Positions 17,550 to 27,485 of a stretch of DNA of 64,000 nt are shown in pieces. The translations under genes and the position numbers were made by a program. Within the stretch, counting starts at the first letter, position 1. Every line of letters starts with the position of its first letter. A model generated the notes under the pieces. That model ran no database searches and was not told the DNA's origin. It saw only the letters and a program-made list of their open reading frames with translations. The stretch comes from Bdellovibrio svalbardensis. GTDB taxonomy: Bacteria > Bdellovibrionota > Bdellovibrionia > Bdellovibrionales > Bdellovibrionaceae. The stretch is taken from contig NZ_JANRMI010000002.1 of the NCBI RefSeq assembly GCF_029531655.1, positions 682,001 through 746,000 of the forward strand, given 5' to 3'.

Positions 17550-19166
17550 ATGTCATTTAAATATTCTCCACTCTACGAAAAGCAAAAAGATACAACTCAA
17601 TACAAAAAAATCTCATCCGATTATGTGCGCGTTGAGAAAATGGGCGATAAAGAAGTTCTGATTGTCGAACCAGAAGCTTTGGAGCTTTTGGCGCAAGAGG
17701 CACTGAGCGATGTTTCGCATTTATTGCGTCCGGCTCACTTGGAAAAATTGGAAAGAATTCTTCAGGATCCTGAAGCCTCGCCGAATGATCGGTTTGTCGC
17801 CCTGGACTTAATTAAGAATGCCATTATTGCCGCCCAAATGGAGTTTCCTTCGTGTCAGGATACGGGGACCGCAATTGTTGTCGGCAAAAAAGGTGAACGC
17901 GTATTCACCGGCGCGGATGATAAAGAGTTTCTTTCCAAGGGTATCTTTAATACCTACCTAAAAAGAAATTTGCGCTTCTCGCAAATGGCACCAGTGTCTT
18001 TCTTTGAAGAGAAAAATACTGGAACAAATCTACCAGCCCAAATCGATTTATACTCAGAACAAGGTGATGAATATCATTTCTTGTTTCTAGCTAAGGGCGG
18101 CGGCAGTGCCAATAAGTCTTATCTGCATCAGAAAACCAAAGCGGTTTTGAATCCTGAGGGCTTTGAAAAATTCGTTCGCGAAACTTTGAATTCCTTGGGA
18201 ACTGCGGCGTGTCCTCCTTATCATCTGGCTCTTTGCGTGGGTGGCACTTCGGCGGAGGAGACTTTAAAAATCGTCAAGTATGCCTCCGCAGGATATCTGG
18301 ATGGATTGCCGACTTCAGGCAGCGATGCGGGACGCGCTTATCGTGATTTGGAAATGGAAAAGAAAGTCGAGCAATGGGCTCGTGAAACAGGCATCGGCGC
18401 GCAGTTCGGTGGTAAGTACTTTGTGCATGATGTGCGCGTGATTCGTTTGCCTCGCCATGGCGCAAGTTGTCCAATTGGAGTGGGTGTAAGCTGTTCTGCG
18501 GATCGCAATATCAAAGGGAAAATCACACGCGATGGTATTCTCCTGGAGCAATTAGAACTTCACCCTGAACAATATCTTCCAAACCATTTAAAGGATGCCT
18601 CGGCAGAAGCTATTTCAATCGATTTAAATAAACCGATCCAGGAAAATTTAAAAATCCTGTCTGAACAAAAGGTGGCAACAAGAGTCATGTTAAACGGTCC
18701 AATGATCGTTGCGCGCGATATTGCTCATGCCAAGCTGAAAGAAAAAGTCGATCGTGGTGAAGGTGTGCCGGAGTATTTTAAAAACTATGCCGTCTATTAT
18801 GCGGGACCGGCAAAAACTCCAAAAGGTTATGCCTCTGGATCATTTGGTCCGACAACCAGTGAACGTATGGATCCCTATGTTGGCACATTCCAATCCTTGG
18901 GTGGTTCGATGATCATGTTGGGTAAAGGAAACCGCTCCCCACAAGTGACTGAAGCTTGTAAGCAGTATGGAGGTTTCTACCTGGGTTCTATCGGTGGACC
19001 TGCTGCGCGTTTGGGTAAAGAGTGCATCACGAAGGTGGAGGTGCTTGATTTCCCCGAACTTGGAATGGAATCAGTCTGGAAAATTGAGGTGAAAGACTTC
19101 CCGGCCTTCATCATTGTAGACGATAAGGGCAATGACTTCTTTAAGTCAGTCATTCGCAAGCTGTAG
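17550..19166 (+). CDS. fumA: Class I fumarate hydratase (4Fe-4S)
   Basis: Interconverts fumarate and malate in the citric acid cycle using an oxygen-sensitive [4Fe-4S] cluster. The 538-residue protein contains the whole catalytic N-terminal domain and the C-terminal swivelling beta domain. The likely cluster ligands are Cys102 (PSCQDTG), Cys221 (GTAACPPYH) and Cys307 (GASCPIG). The C-terminal signature [20 protein letters not shown] is intact. The sequence fits the single-chain FumA/FumB type rather than two-subunit forms. The ribosome binding site is weak (GTGGGATG). A strong terminator follows. Confidence 0.94.
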   Translation: MSFKYSPLYEKQKDTTQYKKISSDYVRVEKMGDKEVLIVEPEALELLAQEALSDVSHLLRPAHLEKLERILQDPEASPNDRFVALDLIKNAIIAAQMEFPSCQDTGTAIVVGKKGERVFTGADDKEFLSKGIFNTYLKRNLRFSQMAPVSFFEEKNTGTNLPAQIDLYSEQGDEYHFLFLAKGGGSANKSYLHQKTKAVLNPEGFEKFVRETLNSLGTAACPPYHLALCVGGTSAEETLKIVKYASAGYLDGLPTSGSDAGRAYRDLEMEKKVEQWARETGIGAQFGGKYFVHDVRVIRLPRHGASCPIGVGVSCSADRNIKGKITRDGILLEQLELHPEQYLPNHLKDASAEAISIDLNKPIQENLKILSEQKVATRVMLNGPMIVARDIAHAKLKEKVDRGEGVPEYFKNYAVYYAGPAKTPKGYASGSFGPTTSERMDPYVGTFQSLGGSMIMLGKGNRSPQVTEACKQYGGFYLGSIGGPAARLGKECITKVEVLDFPELGMESVWKIEVKDFPAFIIVDDKGNDFFKSVIRKL

Positions 19167-19195
19167 TTACAAAATCAAAAAATGATAGTGAAAAA

Positions 19196-19223
19196 AAAAG
19201 GCAGGATTTAAATCCTGCCTTTT
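19196..19223 (+). terminator. Rho-independent terminator of fumarase (bidirectional)
   Basis: A perfect inverted repeat (AAAAGGCAGGATTT / AAATCCTGCCTTTT) with A-run and T-run flanks. It also lies just past the stop of the leftward gene at 19247, so it can serve both strands. Confidence 0.9.
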
Positions 19224-19246
19224 CTATTTAAAGTGTCTGGAATTTA

Positions 19247-19591
19247 TTAATCTTTTACTTCACATTGCATTCTGCAGCTTGAGCGGCATGTTACATAAGC
19301 ACTTGTGTTTGGTGGAATATATGAAGGCGTACAGTATGTGTTGCAACTTGCAGTATACGTTAGTGGTGAACCCGAGTTGAGGTAGCATCTGTTTTGCGCT
19401 TCTTGAGTGGCGTTGCGCTCGGCACGGTCTTTCAGTGTTCTTGGGCAGAAATAGTCGTCCGAACGGCAGTAGCCAGAATCAGTTCCGCTGCTATCGACAT
19501 AGACAATGCGCATGGCTTCCATATCGTCTTGGGCAAATGATTGTAAACTTAGAAAAATCAAACTAAGAGACAGTAACAAAATCCTTTTCAT
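19247..19591 (-). CDS. Small secreted cysteine-rich protein
   Basis: A 114-residue protein with a clean Sec signal peptide (KRILLLSLSLIFLSLQSFAQ, cleavage after SFA or AQD). The mature part, about 93 residues, has ten Cys (including YCRSDDYFCP, NRCYLNS, SCNTYCTP and TCRSSCRMQC), pointing to several disulfides and an extracytoplasmic location. I do not recognise the family. The ribosome binding site is good (AAAGGAG). It lies 13 bases downstream of the AI-2E gene, so it is likely co-transcribed with it. Confidence 0.7.
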   Translation of the reverse strand: MKRILLLSLSLIFLSLQSFAQDDMEAMRIVYVDSSGTDSGYCRSDDYFCPRTLKDRAERNATQEAQNRCYLNSGSPLTYTASCNTYCTPSYIPPNTSAYVTCRSSCRMQCEVKD

Positions 19592-19604
19592 AGTGAACTC
19601 CTTT

Positions 19605-20654
19605 TTATTTTTGTTTCAATTCAGAAAGTAATAACGGTGTCATTCGCGCAAAAACATTCATGATGACAGGGCCGATCAGAAGTCCTGGTAGTCCCATCAT
19701 GATGATAGCGCCCACGACGCAGGTAAAACCAATCACTGGTGAGATATCCAGATCTTTGCCACCCACCATGATCGGTTTCAAAACGTTGTCGATCGTTCCG
19801 CCAACAATTGAGAAGGCAACCATACCGATTCCGGAGCCAGTTCGGCCACCAATAAAAGCAAGTATTGCCAAAACAAAGCCCACAGGGGCTGCGCCAATAA
19901 CAGGGATGAAAGACAATACAAAGGTTATGGGAGTGACAATCCAGAAATCTCCTTCATTAAAAATAAGACTGCCAAGTCCAATGATGGTCGCCTGGATAAC
20001 ACCTATTACGAAAGTTGAAAACAGAGTCGTGGAGCAGCTGACCTTCAGGACGGCAATAAATTTTTTAGTGAGAGGCTCGTCGATGGGGCTGTACTTGATG
20101 ACGAATTCCTTAAGCTTTCCTGCTTGAGAAAGCAAAACGACCACGAATAGCAAAAACACAAAGGTATTAAAGATCACAGAAGGGGCGGAGCTGAGGAAGT
20201 TGCTCGAAGCCTCAAAAACAAAAACACCAATTTTATGAAGTAAGTTGTCAAGAGTGTCGCGAACAGGGGAGGCCATGTCGACACCGGTAAAATCAGAGAA
20301 TTTTTGTACCAAACCTACCGCGAAGTTCTTCAATGCGGTCACTTGTTCTGAGACATGTCCAGAACTAAGGTGATCCGGCACTTTGACCACATTCACAATG
20401 CGGTAGGTTGCCAGGCAAATCGGGATCCAGAAGGTTGCAAGGCCAGTGAGCATCACGAGTGTGATTATCGCCCAGCGAGGCAATTTTCTTTTTGCGGCCT
20501 GACGGTTGATGAAATCATTCAAGGCGAGGGCGAAAATTCCAGCCAGTATAAAGGGAAGCAGGAAGGGGAAATTGATATAAAAGAAAACGGCAAAGAGTGC
20601 GAACAGCACAATGCCGATAACCCAATGTGATTTATTTCTTAGTGCTTCTACCAT
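19605..20654 (-). CDS. AI-2E/PerM-family transporter
   Basis: Membrane protein of 349 residues in the AI-2E (PerM/YdiK) family, whose members include AI-2 exporters and Na+/H+ antiporters. It has about seven hydrophobic segments: a pair near the N-terminus, a soluble stretch at about 70-150, then the conserved C-terminal block (FVLSFIPVIGAAPVGFVLAI, VGGTIDNVLKPIMVGGK, DISPVIGFTCVVGAIIMMG). It is typical in length. Actual substrate is unknown. Confidence 0.85.
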   Translation of the reverse strand: MVEALRNKSHWVIGIVLFALFAVFFYINFPFLLPFILAGIFALALNDFINRQAAKRKLPRWAIITLVMLTGLATFWIPICLATYRIVNVVKVPDHLSSGHVSEQVTALKNFAVGLVQKFSDFTGVDMASPVRDTLDNLLHKIGVFVFEASSNFLSSAPSVIFNTFVFLLFVVVLLSQAGKLKEFVIKYSPIDEPLTKKFIAVLKVSCSTTLFSTFVIGVIQATIIGLGSLIFNEGDFWIVTPITFVLSFIPVIGAAPVGFVLAILAFIGGRTGSGIGMVAFSIVGGTIDNVLKPIMVGGKDLDISPVIGFTCVVGAIIMMGLPGLLIGPVIMNVFARMTPLLLSELKQK

Positions 20655-20771
20655 GATCTAAATGAACGCATGTTTTTTGTGGTGAAGCAAGTGTGAACGC
20701 AGCTTGATTTCTTTCTGAAAAGAAGATTTTCTAATCCTGTTTATATTTTTCTTTTTTTGGGGGGATGTTTG

Positions 20772-21548
20772 ATGTCTAACTACACTCTAATTACCGGTGC
20801 CAGCAGCGGTATAGGTTATGAATTTGCAAAAATCTTCGCCAAGAATGGGTGCAATCTGGTGCTGTCAGCGCGTTCCAAGCTCATCTTGGAAGATTTGGCC
20901 GCAGAGCTTGTTAAGCTTCATGGTGTGAAAGTTCATGTTTTAGAGGCGGATCTTAGCAATCCAGAAGAATGTAGAAGACTTGAAGCCTTTTGTCAGAACA
21001 ATGAAATTTTTGTTGAGAATTTAATTAACAATGCGGGTGTCGGTGACAACGAGGCTTTTGTGGATTCCGATTGGAAAAAACAAGAACACATGATTCGTTT
21101 GAATATTGAGTCTCTGGTCAAACTCACTCATATGTTTCTTCCAAAAATGGTTGAAAGAAAATCAGGCGGAATTTTAAATGTGGCTTCGACGGCAGCATTT
21201 CAGCCTGGTCCCTTTATGGCGGTCTATTATGCCACGAAGGCATTTGTATTGAGTTTTTCAGAAGCTTTGAATGAAGAATTGAAGGACACGGGTGTTCATG
21301 TCACAAGTCTTTGTCCCGGACCTACGCGTTCTGGGTTTCAGGAGGCCGCTAAAATGGACAAGGCTGTTCTTTTTAAGTTGCTTAATATTCCTGATGCAAA
21401 GGTCGTTGCGGAATATGGGTATCATGCCTTTAAAAATAAAAAAGCGGTGGCCATCCATGGCTTCATGAATAAGATCATGGTGCAGTCATTGCGCATTTCA
21501 CCGCGAATCTTGATTCTTAAGATTGTTCGCTTTCTGCAAAAGAAATAA
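20772..21548 (+). CDS. Short-chain dehydrogenase/reductase
   Basis: An NAD(P)-dependent oxidoreductase of 258 residues with the classical SDR fold. It has the cofactor motif TGASSGIG at residues 8-15, the NNAG motif (LINNAGVGDNEAF), and the catalytic Ser (NVASTAAF) with YxxxK (YYATK). The C-terminal part (VTSLCPGPTRSGF) fits the acyl/steroid SDR group often annotated DltE-like. The ATG at 20772 follows a G-run ribosome binding site. Monocistronic. Confidence 0.9.
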   Translation: MSNYTLITGASSGIGYEFAKIFAKNGCNLVLSARSKLILEDLAAELVKLHGVKVHVLEADLSNPEECRRLEAFCQNNEIFVENLINNAGVGDNEAFVDSDWKKQEHMIRLNIESLVKLTHMFLPKMVERKSGGILNVASTAAFQPGPFMAVYYATKAFVLSFSEALNEELKDTGVHVTSLCPGPTRSGFQEAAKMDKAVLFKLLNIPDAKVVAEYGYHAFKNKKAVAIHGFMNKIMVQSLRISPRILILKIVRFLQKK

Positions 21549-21636
21549 ATTCCGCGCCGACTTTTTCTGTTGTTTTAATATTTTGTCGGCGCAGAATTTC
21601 CACTCGTGTTAAGCGCGTATTTTAGACAGTCTTTCT

Positions 21637-22311
21637 TTAATTTGATGAGACGAAATGAAGCCCCAGTTCTTGGGTTTGTTCTTCCTTATTCCATTTGGAC
21701 CAGCGAACTTGGCCCTGAATGGTGATGAATTCTCCTTCTTTGTTTTGATATGAAAGGTTTACGAAATCCTTCGGTTCGTAGTACTTGGCTGCTATTTTTA
21801 CGCAGGAGCCATGTTGGGACAGGTTTTCGAAGTTACCAGGAAGCATGGGCTTGAATCCTTTCGATATGCTGTTCATTCCACCACTTGGAAGTGTTGAAGG
21901 ACTTAAGAGGCCTTTGACATCGTGGGGTTCTCGTCGGTCTTGGCGCAATTTGATGCGTTTCCCTTCAAGGGCGCGGTGGATATTTTCGATCAGGCTATTT
22001 TCTTCGGTTTTCCAAAGCACGATGAAATCCTCATTGTGCTTGAGCTTCAGTTTCATATTTCCTGAAAGTTCATTGACGACAAAAATTATTTGCATATGTG
22101 GATGTGTTTTTTGGAAGTGTGTATACAGATCATAGTGGCGCATTTCTATGAACGGCAGATAAGCGACGACCACCATGACTTCTTTATTTTGGTTTGCGAG
22201 CTCGCGGATGTTGTAAGCATTTTCGATGATTTGCACATCGAGGTCTTTTTCCTTTTTGAAAGTTTTTGGAACAATAGAAATACCCGTTAGAATGACTTGC
22301 GTCTTCATCAT
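21637..22311 (-). CDS. PilZ-domain-like protein with receiver-like N-terminal half
   Basis: A 224-residue cytoplasmic protein. The C-terminal ~90 residues look like a PilZ domain (NFENLSQHGSCVKI..., VNLSYQNKEGEFITIQGQVRWSK and LGLHFV). However, the RxxxR c-di-GMP-binding motif is not clear; the closest is RQDRREP upstream. The N-terminal ~110 residues resemble a degenerate receiver fold (VVVAYLPFIEMRHYDLY). The ATG at 22311 is chosen because AGGGGGA lies just upstream; the longer frame starts at 22401. It is probably a second-messenger effector or a degenerate relative. Confidence 0.65.
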   Translation of the reverse strand: MMKTQVILTGISIVPKTFKKEKDLDVQIIENAYNIRELANQNKEVMVVVAYLPFIEMRHYDLYTHFQKTHPHMQIIFVVNELSGNMKLKLKHNEDFIVLWKTEENSLIENIHRALEGKRIKLRQDRREPHDVKGLLSPSTLPSGGMNSISKGFKPMLPGNFENLSQHGSCVKIAAKYYEPKDFVNLSYQNKEGEFITIQGQVRWSKWNKEEQTQELGLHFVSSN

Positions 22312-22499
22312 GAATCCCCCTGTTTGAATGTCGTTGTGTGATTTAAGGTAAAAGCAAAGAGAGGGCCAATTCCAGATTGATTCAGATCGACGCAAAGTCA
22401 TTCCGAGTTGAAATACCTAGACAGCTGTCTAATGAAAATTAACAGCTGGTTATTTCTAACATCTAAATTTGAGACAGGCTAAAATCTTGAAAAGAGAGG

Positions 22500-23789
22500 C
22501 TAATCTACAACTCTTTGGCCTTGACCCCAAAAAGCGGCGGATTCGACCAATCCCCCAAGAACAGAATGGAAGTGAGATTGAGTTTGTAGGCGTTCTTTGC
22601 CAAAGCGCTTTTCCAACTCACCTTGAATAAAGGGAACCTTCGCAGTTCCGCCAGTGAGGCAGACTAAATCCACTTGCTCAGGAGTGATATTGGCTGATTC
22701 AAGGCAGCGGTCCAATGCTTCAAAGATTTTACTGCGTGTGTCTTCGGCCCATTGAATAAATTGTGAGCTCGTGAAGTCTTCTTTGGTTTCAATATCTGGA
22801 TAGTCAAAATGGAAGGTGGCCGTTTCGTTGGCGGAAAGGGCTCGTTTGGTTTTTTCAATGCTTTCGAAAAATGGAAAGATCTGTTGATCTTCCAAAAGAA
22901 TAAACAGTCGATCTATAGAATCTTTGTCTTTACCGGTTAAAGAGCATTTGCGCACTTCGCGAATAAACTCATAGGTGTCTCGTTCTTTGAGATGCACAAT
23001 ATGAGCTGGATGATTGAGTTTTTGGGTGATCGCTGGCGGCATCGTTAATACATTGCTACTCATTGGGAGGCGGTAGCGTGACTTAGCTCCGAAGTGTTCA
23101 TTCAACTTGTGACTCATGAAAACACTGTCCAAAGCGTCCCCAGCAAGTGGGCAGCCATCAATTGCCAGGACATCTTTTTTATCAAAGCCGTCGGGACGAA
23201 GTTTAATTAAAGTAAAGTCGGAGGTTCCTCCGCCAAAGTCGCCGATAAGGACAATTTTTTCTTTTTCAATTTGTCGACGATAGTCGAAAGCCGCCGCCAA
23301 GGGTTCTGGGACGAATTGCACTTCTTTGAAGCCGGCCCATTGTGCGGCTTTTTCCATGCGGTGTAGTGCAAAGCCGTCCGCGACTGGATCCATGGAGTAT
23401 CTTGCCGGTCGGCCGATCACGGCGCGATCGACAGTGGTGCCTAAGCATTTTTCAGCCCGCTTTTTGAGTTCCAGAAGAAAAATGCCCACCAGATTCTCTA
23501 AAGTCAGAATGCGATTGTCTAAAATGGTGCCCAGATAGTTTTGATTGGGTAGATGCGACTTGAAGGATCGGAAGAGACGTCCTTCCATATCTTGCTCAAT
23601 GTATTGATCAATCGCTTCAGCTCCGTAATAGCAAAGATCTGCATGGGGAAAGTAAAGCAAGGTTCTCATCATTGAAGGATCTGCGGCTTTGGGATCCAAA
23701 GGTAAAGCCGGTAAAGCTTTACCTTGATGAAAGGCGCCCACAAGTGAGTTGCTGGTTCCGAAGTCGATGGCAAGAATTGAGTCTGACAT
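22500..23789 (-). CDS. Hsp70-family (YegD-like) chaperone
   Basis: An actin/Hsp70-fold ATPase of about 429 residues without a full substrate-binding domain, like E. coli YegD. Visible motifs are phosphate-1 (LAIDFGTSNSLVGAF), VRKCSLTG, phosphate-2 (VLIGDFGGGTSDFTLI), and the adenosine motif (LVCLTGGTAKVPFIQGELEKRFG). VPEPLAAAFDYRR is typical of YegD. The start is set at the ATG at 23789, directly before SDSILAIDFGTS. The frame extends to 24011, but that would overlap the divergent gene. The ribosome binding site is poor. Confidence 0.85.
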   Translation of the reverse strand: MSDSILAIDFGTSNSLVGAFHQGKALPALPLDPKAADPSMMRTLLYFPHADLCYYGAEAIDQYIEQDMEGRLFRSFKSHLPNQNYLGTILDNRILTLENLVGIFLLELKKRAEKCLGTTVDRAVIGRPARYSMDPVADGFALHRMEKAAQWAGFKEVQFVPEPLAAAFDYRRQIEKEKIVLIGDFGGGTSDFTLIKLRPDGFDKKDVLAIDGCPLAGDALDSVFMSHKLNEHFGAKSRYRLPMSSNVLTMPPAITQKLNHPAHIVHLKERDTYEFIREVRKCSLTGKDKDSIDRLFILLEDQQIFPFFESIEKTKRALSANETATFHFDYPDIETKEDFTSSQFIQWAEDTRSKIFEALDRCLESANITPEQVDLVCLTGGTAKVPFIQGELEKRFGKERLQTQSHFHSVLGGLVESAAFWGQGQRVVD

Positions 23790-23909
23790 AGAACTCAATG
23801 CTGTCACAGAACAGGAAGGATAGCAATCGGACTCTAGGTTCATGTTGTCCCTGAGTTCTATTTGCAGTATCATGCCTGATCTAACATGTCTGATGGTGGG
23901 GGTACTTTC

Positions 23910-24389
23910 GTGGACAAGCAGAAACTCATTAATCACATTCGACAGCAACTTATGAATGACTTGGCGATTCTGAAGGAAGCGGCTCGTGTGACAGCAGAAG
24001 CTGCTACCCATGAGGAAAGTAAGCCTGAAAACGAGTATGACACTCGCGGACTGGAAGCTTCTTATCTGGCAGGGGCTCAGTCAAAACGAATTGTTGATAC
24101 TGAGGAACTCTTGGTTCTTTATAAGCATCTTGAACCTAAAAGCTTCGGTCCGCAGGATCCGATTTCAGCAACGGCGTTGGTCGAGGTGGATCTCAATGAT
24201 AAGGTGTTCTTTCTGTTCATATTACCCAAGGGGGGTGGTTTGAATATTGAGTTCGAAGGTCAGCGATTGCAGACTATTACGCCAAATAGTCCTTTGGGAG
24301 AGGCTCTGTTGGGTTTGAAAGCAGGGCAGGTTGCTTTGGTCGAAAGAGGCAATCAGGTTCTCGAGTATGAGATTCTCTCTGTTCAGTAA
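23910..24389 (+). CDS. GreA/GreB-like transcription-elongation-factor-family protein
   Basis: A 159-residue protein with an N-terminal helical hairpin (VDKQKLINHIRQQLMNDLAILKEAARVTAEAATHEE) and a C-terminal GreA/GreB domain with FKBP-like fold (SPLGEALLGLKAGQVALVE). The ESKPENEYDTRGLEASYLAGAQ segment is typical of stand-alone Gre-like proteins that may not bind polymerase in the classical way. GTG 23910 is preferred because relatives begin at this helix and a G-run precedes it; an ATG at 23886 lacks a site. It is divergent from the Hsp70 gene. Confidence 0.78.
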   Translation: MDKQKLINHIRQQLMNDLAILKEAARVTAEAATHEESKPENEYDTRGLEASYLAGAQSKRIVDTEELLVLYKHLEPKSFGPQDPISATALVEVDLNDKVFFLFILPKGGGLNIEFEGQRLQTITPNSPLGEALLGLKAGQVALVERGNQVLEYEILSVQ

Positions 24390-24393
24390 ATTC

Positions 24394-24427
24394 AAAAGAG
24401 CTGACTATCTAAGTCAGCTCTTTTTTT
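24394..24427 (+). terminator. Rho-independent terminator (bidirectional)
   Basis: A perfect 12-bp stem (AAAAGAGCTGAC / GTCAGCTCTTTT, 7-nt loop) with seven Ts, directly after the GreA-like stop. It also lies past the stop of the leftward VWA gene. Confidence 0.9.
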
Positions 24428-24456
24428 ATCCGATCAGCCGATTACTATATTTCTAT

Positions 24457-26184
24457 CTATTGGCATTTGTAGCTTAAAGTATATTTTCCCGCCGGAAGAC
24501 TGTTTTGGAAAACAATCTTCAATCCTTGAATTTCATAAGCGTCTGTATAGTTCGAACCATCTTTTAAAACCAGAACAGCTGATTGGGTGCTGCCAATAGG
24601 TGCGCATTCCAAATCCAAAGTCTTCGTCATCTGTTGAACGCTTTGGCCGATACCAGAAAGCTGTGCTCCGTAATCACTGGCGCAAACGCTACCGATGATA
24701 GAGCCACCCACTGTTCCAAAACCCAAAAGACGTGAGAGCGCATCATAAGTCGGACCATAGGCTTCTCGACCCGCACTCAAGCAGGCAGAATCATTGGGTC
24801 TGACAATGATGGAGTTGAAATTAAATCTCTTATTTGGCCAGTTGGATTTTACAAAGTCGATCAAGTTCTGGGGCTTGTTTTTGGCTCCAGTTGCAGATTC
24901 ATTGGCGTCACTAATAAGAATCACAGAGAAAGCAGCATCAGGTCTGAACAAGGCCTTTTGATTTACTTCTCCGGCAAGGGCTCTTTCGATAACACGGTAA
25001 GTGGCGTAAATACCTTGCTCGCTGGCTGAACCAACTTCAGGGCGTTGTACCGTATTGCTCAGAGCTGTCTGTGCATTCGCAAGCCCCATGGCTGGAGTGA
25101 TCACATATTGATTTGTAAAGCCAGTCAGTGGAAGTAAGCGACCGTCGCCGACGGTTTTGCTTGAGGGATCTGTGGTCGTGACGGCAATACGGTAATCAAG
25201 ATTTTTTACCTGGTCCATCAATGAGCTCACGCGTTTTGCCATATTTTTTTGAACGTCTTGCATGGACGGAGAGTTGTCGACCACAACCAAGATGTCCACT
25301 TTGTTATCTGCGGTGACTGATTTGTTCTGGGTGATTTCACGGTAAGGGCTTGAGATCGTAAAGCTCAAGTTCGCTGAAGCAGATTGATTGAGATTGTCAG
25401 TCGCAGTGACGACAACTTTGTGAGTGCCGGATGAAAGATTGGAAGTCGCAATAGAGCCTGAATTGCCTGCGCAACTAACAGCTTGTCCATCAAGGCTGCA
25501 TGAAACGGCTTTAACTCCTGAACCAGCATCTGTCGCGGCATAGTTGAAGATATTGTTGGTGGCAGTGAGGTAAGTGTTGCCAGCTGCCGCGACCAAAGAA
25601 ATCTGTGGTGGCAGGTTGTCGTGTTTGATGCTTGCAGAGGCGCAAATAGTTAAGCTGCCATCGTAGTCACGAAACTGAACACTGACGGCATTGACGCCGT
25701 TAGCTTTTCCAAGTGTCCAATTTTTGGTCGCAGCAACGGGTTCCCATGTACCGCAAGAACAATCCGGAGTGTTGCTGATCTTCATGGATCTCACGAACTG
25801 GCGATCTAAAGAAAGGTTCACCTGCATGCTATTAGTTAACACACCACCATTGTTGATCGAGATTGTTCCCGCATCCAATATTCCTGCTACCGCTGTTCCG
25901 CAGTTGACATCAGGGGACCCCGTTGAGTCTCCAGATGTTGGAGGAGGTGTTGGAGAAGGAGTTGGTGATGGTGTTGGGCTCGGTGTCGGACTTGGAGTCG
26001 GCACCGGACTTGGTGTGGGAGATGGTGAAGGTGATGGTTGAACAGTGCCACCGCCTTGTGAAGTATTGCTTCCACCATCTGTAGTGCCTGAGGAAGATCC
26101 AGAGTCTGGAGTCAATTTGCATGCAACGATGCTTTGTGAGATCACCAGAGCAATTATAAATTTTGAAAGTAATTGGTTGGTCAT
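24457..26184 (-). CDS. Lipoprotein with Ser/Thr/Pro linker and VWA-like domain
   Basis: A surface or periplasmic lipoprotein of 575 residues. The N-terminus is a lipoprotein signal (LLSKFIIALVISQSIVAC). It is followed by a Gly/Ser stretch, then a low-complexity linker of alternating P-S-P-T residues (about 45-80), two Ig-like/Big domains (SINNGGVLTNSMQVNLSLDR, ISLVAAAGNTYLTATNN), and a von Willebrand A-type domain starting KVDILVVVDNSPSMQ, with a metal-site-like DxSxS variant (DNSPS). The ATG at 26184 starts the signal peptide; the frame runs on to 26244. It is probably an adhesion or cell-surface protein. Confidence 0.8.
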   Translation of the reverse strand: MTNQLLSKFIIALVISQSIVACKLTPDSGSSSGTTDGGSNTSQGGGTVQPSPSPSPTPSPVPTPSPTPSPTPSPTPSPTPPPTSGDSTGSPDVNCGTAVAGILDAGTISINNGGVLTNSMQVNLSLDRQFVRSMKISNTPDCSCGTWEPVAATKNWTLGKANGVNAVSVQFRDYDGSLTICASASIKHDNLPPQISLVAAAGNTYLTATNNIFNYAATDAGSGVKAVSCSLDGQAVSCAGNSGSIATSNLSSGTHKVVVTATDNLNQSASANLSFTISSPYREITQNKSVTADNKVDILVVVDNSPSMQDVQKNMAKRVSSLMDQVKNLDYRIAVTTTDPSSKTVGDGRLLPLTGFTNQYVITPAMGLANAQTALSNTVQRPEVGSASEQGIYATYRVIERALAGEVNQKALFRPDAAFSVILISDANESATGAKNKPQNLIDFVKSNWPNKRFNFNSIIVRPNDSACLSAGREAYGPTYDALSRLLGFGTVGGSIIGSVCASDYGAQLSGIGQSVQQMTKTLDLECAPIGSTQSAVLVLKDGSNYTDAYEIQGLKIVFQNSLPAGKYTLSYKCQ

Positions 26185-26424
26185 AACCTTCCTCTTCGGT
26201 TTGTGGCCTTTGAATGATCCTATCTTGTTGGCTGGACAAATCACAATACAGGGACAGGTCCATATTTTTGGATGAACAGAATTTAGACAGTTTGGCTCGA
26301 GGAGGTTTTTGAAATGTGCAAAGATATTTTTCAGATTGAATCTTGAAGAGCTTTTAATTCGCTAATGGGAAAAGCCCTGGACTAAAAATAAATTCTCAAA
26401 ATTAGTCAGCAGGACGTCTAGGCT

Positions 26425-26455
26425 GAAAAAAAAGCTGCCCTTGCAGTCAGGGCAG
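26425..26455 (-). terminator. Terminator of the DEDD exonuclease gene
   Basis: Read leftward, a CTGCCCT / AGGGCAG stem with a 7-nt loop is followed by CTTTTTTTT. It lies 14 bases past the exonuclease stop codon. Confidence 0.85.
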
Positions 26456-26469
26456 GACTTTTAAATCAA

Positions 26470-27357
26470 CTAGTTTTTAAATCCGTCAGTCAGGGCGATG
26501 TCGCGGGTAATTCCGCCAAAGGGGCCACAGTAAACAGAATCCTCGAGCCAGGAAATTTCCGCAGGCACATCATCTTTGAAAATAGTTTTTGCCCAGAAAC
26601 GATTGACGCTGTCCCAATTGTAACCGCGCCCCTTAAGATGATCTTTTGCATCAAACGGAGCAGCCGTTGCCACTACTTGAGTCATCAATCTCTTTGCATT
26701 ATTTGCTAGTTCGAAGAAATAAGGTTTGTTAGTAGCGGGATCCGTTTGGCTCAAAAGGTAAAGCAAGGCATCCGCATCATTCAGTGCACGGTGTGAATCA
26801 GTGAAGAAGCCGTGATAGATATTCAAGAGTTCCAGCTTAGAACTAAAATATCCTTTCACATTCCAATCAATTTGTTTCAACGAACAGGCCCAGATTTTCT
26901 CGGTAGAAGGTTTTGATTTTTTATCAATAAATGGTCGGTCAAAGCGAGCATTGTGAGCGATGACAACGGCACTCTCGTGAATCAATGAATTGACCATTTC
27001 CCAATCAATCTTTTGGCCAGCCACCATTTCATCGGTGATGCCGGTTAAAGCGACGATCTCTTTTGGCAACTCTCGTTCTGGATCCTGGAAAGAGGAATAG
27101 GACTTGCCCAGCTTTAGAATCTCGCCTGTGTTTTTATTGAAAAGAAACTGACGAAGCCCCAACTCAATGATGACATCTTCGTTCTGATTGAGGCCTGTGG
27201 TTTCGACATCCAGGACGGCACCAACGCGAATAATATCAACGTTGCTTTTAATCCATTCAGAAGTGGCATACGGAGGAAACGGCATTTGACAATCTTCAAG
27301 GCGACGCAAAGTCACAGTTTTGCCGTCTTCTGATTTTCCAATCCAACGAAATGCCAT
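26470..27357 (-). CDS. DEDDh 3'-5' exonuclease (DnaQ-like)
   Basis: A 295-residue nuclease with the DnaQ/epsilon fold: motif I AVLDVETTGLNQNEDVIIELG (Asp, Glu), motif II VIAHNARFDRPFID, motif III HRALNDADALLYLL (the His and Asp of DEDDh). About 100 extra C-terminal residues (KGRGYNWDSVNRFWAKTIFK...) contain a short conserved module often fused to such exonucleases. It probably acts in DNA repair proofreading or RNA trimming. The ATG at 27357 has a GGAG ribosome binding site; the frame extends to 27444 without one. Confidence 0.87.
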   Translation of the reverse strand: MAFRWIGKSEDGKTVTLRRLEDCQMPFPPYATSEWIKSNVDIIRVGAVLDVETTGLNQNEDVIIELGLRQFLFNKNTGEILKLGKSYSSFQDPERELPKEIVALTGITDEMVAGQKIDWEMVNSLIHESAVVIAHNARFDRPFIDKKSKPSTEKIWACSLKQIDWNVKGYFSSKLELLNIYHGFFTDSHRALNDADALLYLLSQTDPATNKPYFFELANNAKRLMTQVVATAAPFDAKDHLKGRGYNWDSVNRFWAKTIFKDDVPAEISWLEDSVYCGPFGGITRDIALTDGFKN

Positions 27358-27485
27358 ATTAAGAGCTCCTTCTGTCTGTACGCCCAATTTATGACTACTT
27401 TGGAAGTTTCTCCAGAAAATTTGATTTCGAATGAAGTGTGTCAAAATCAGTACCTTTCAGAAATTTCGAGGAGTAGTCTGAGTTC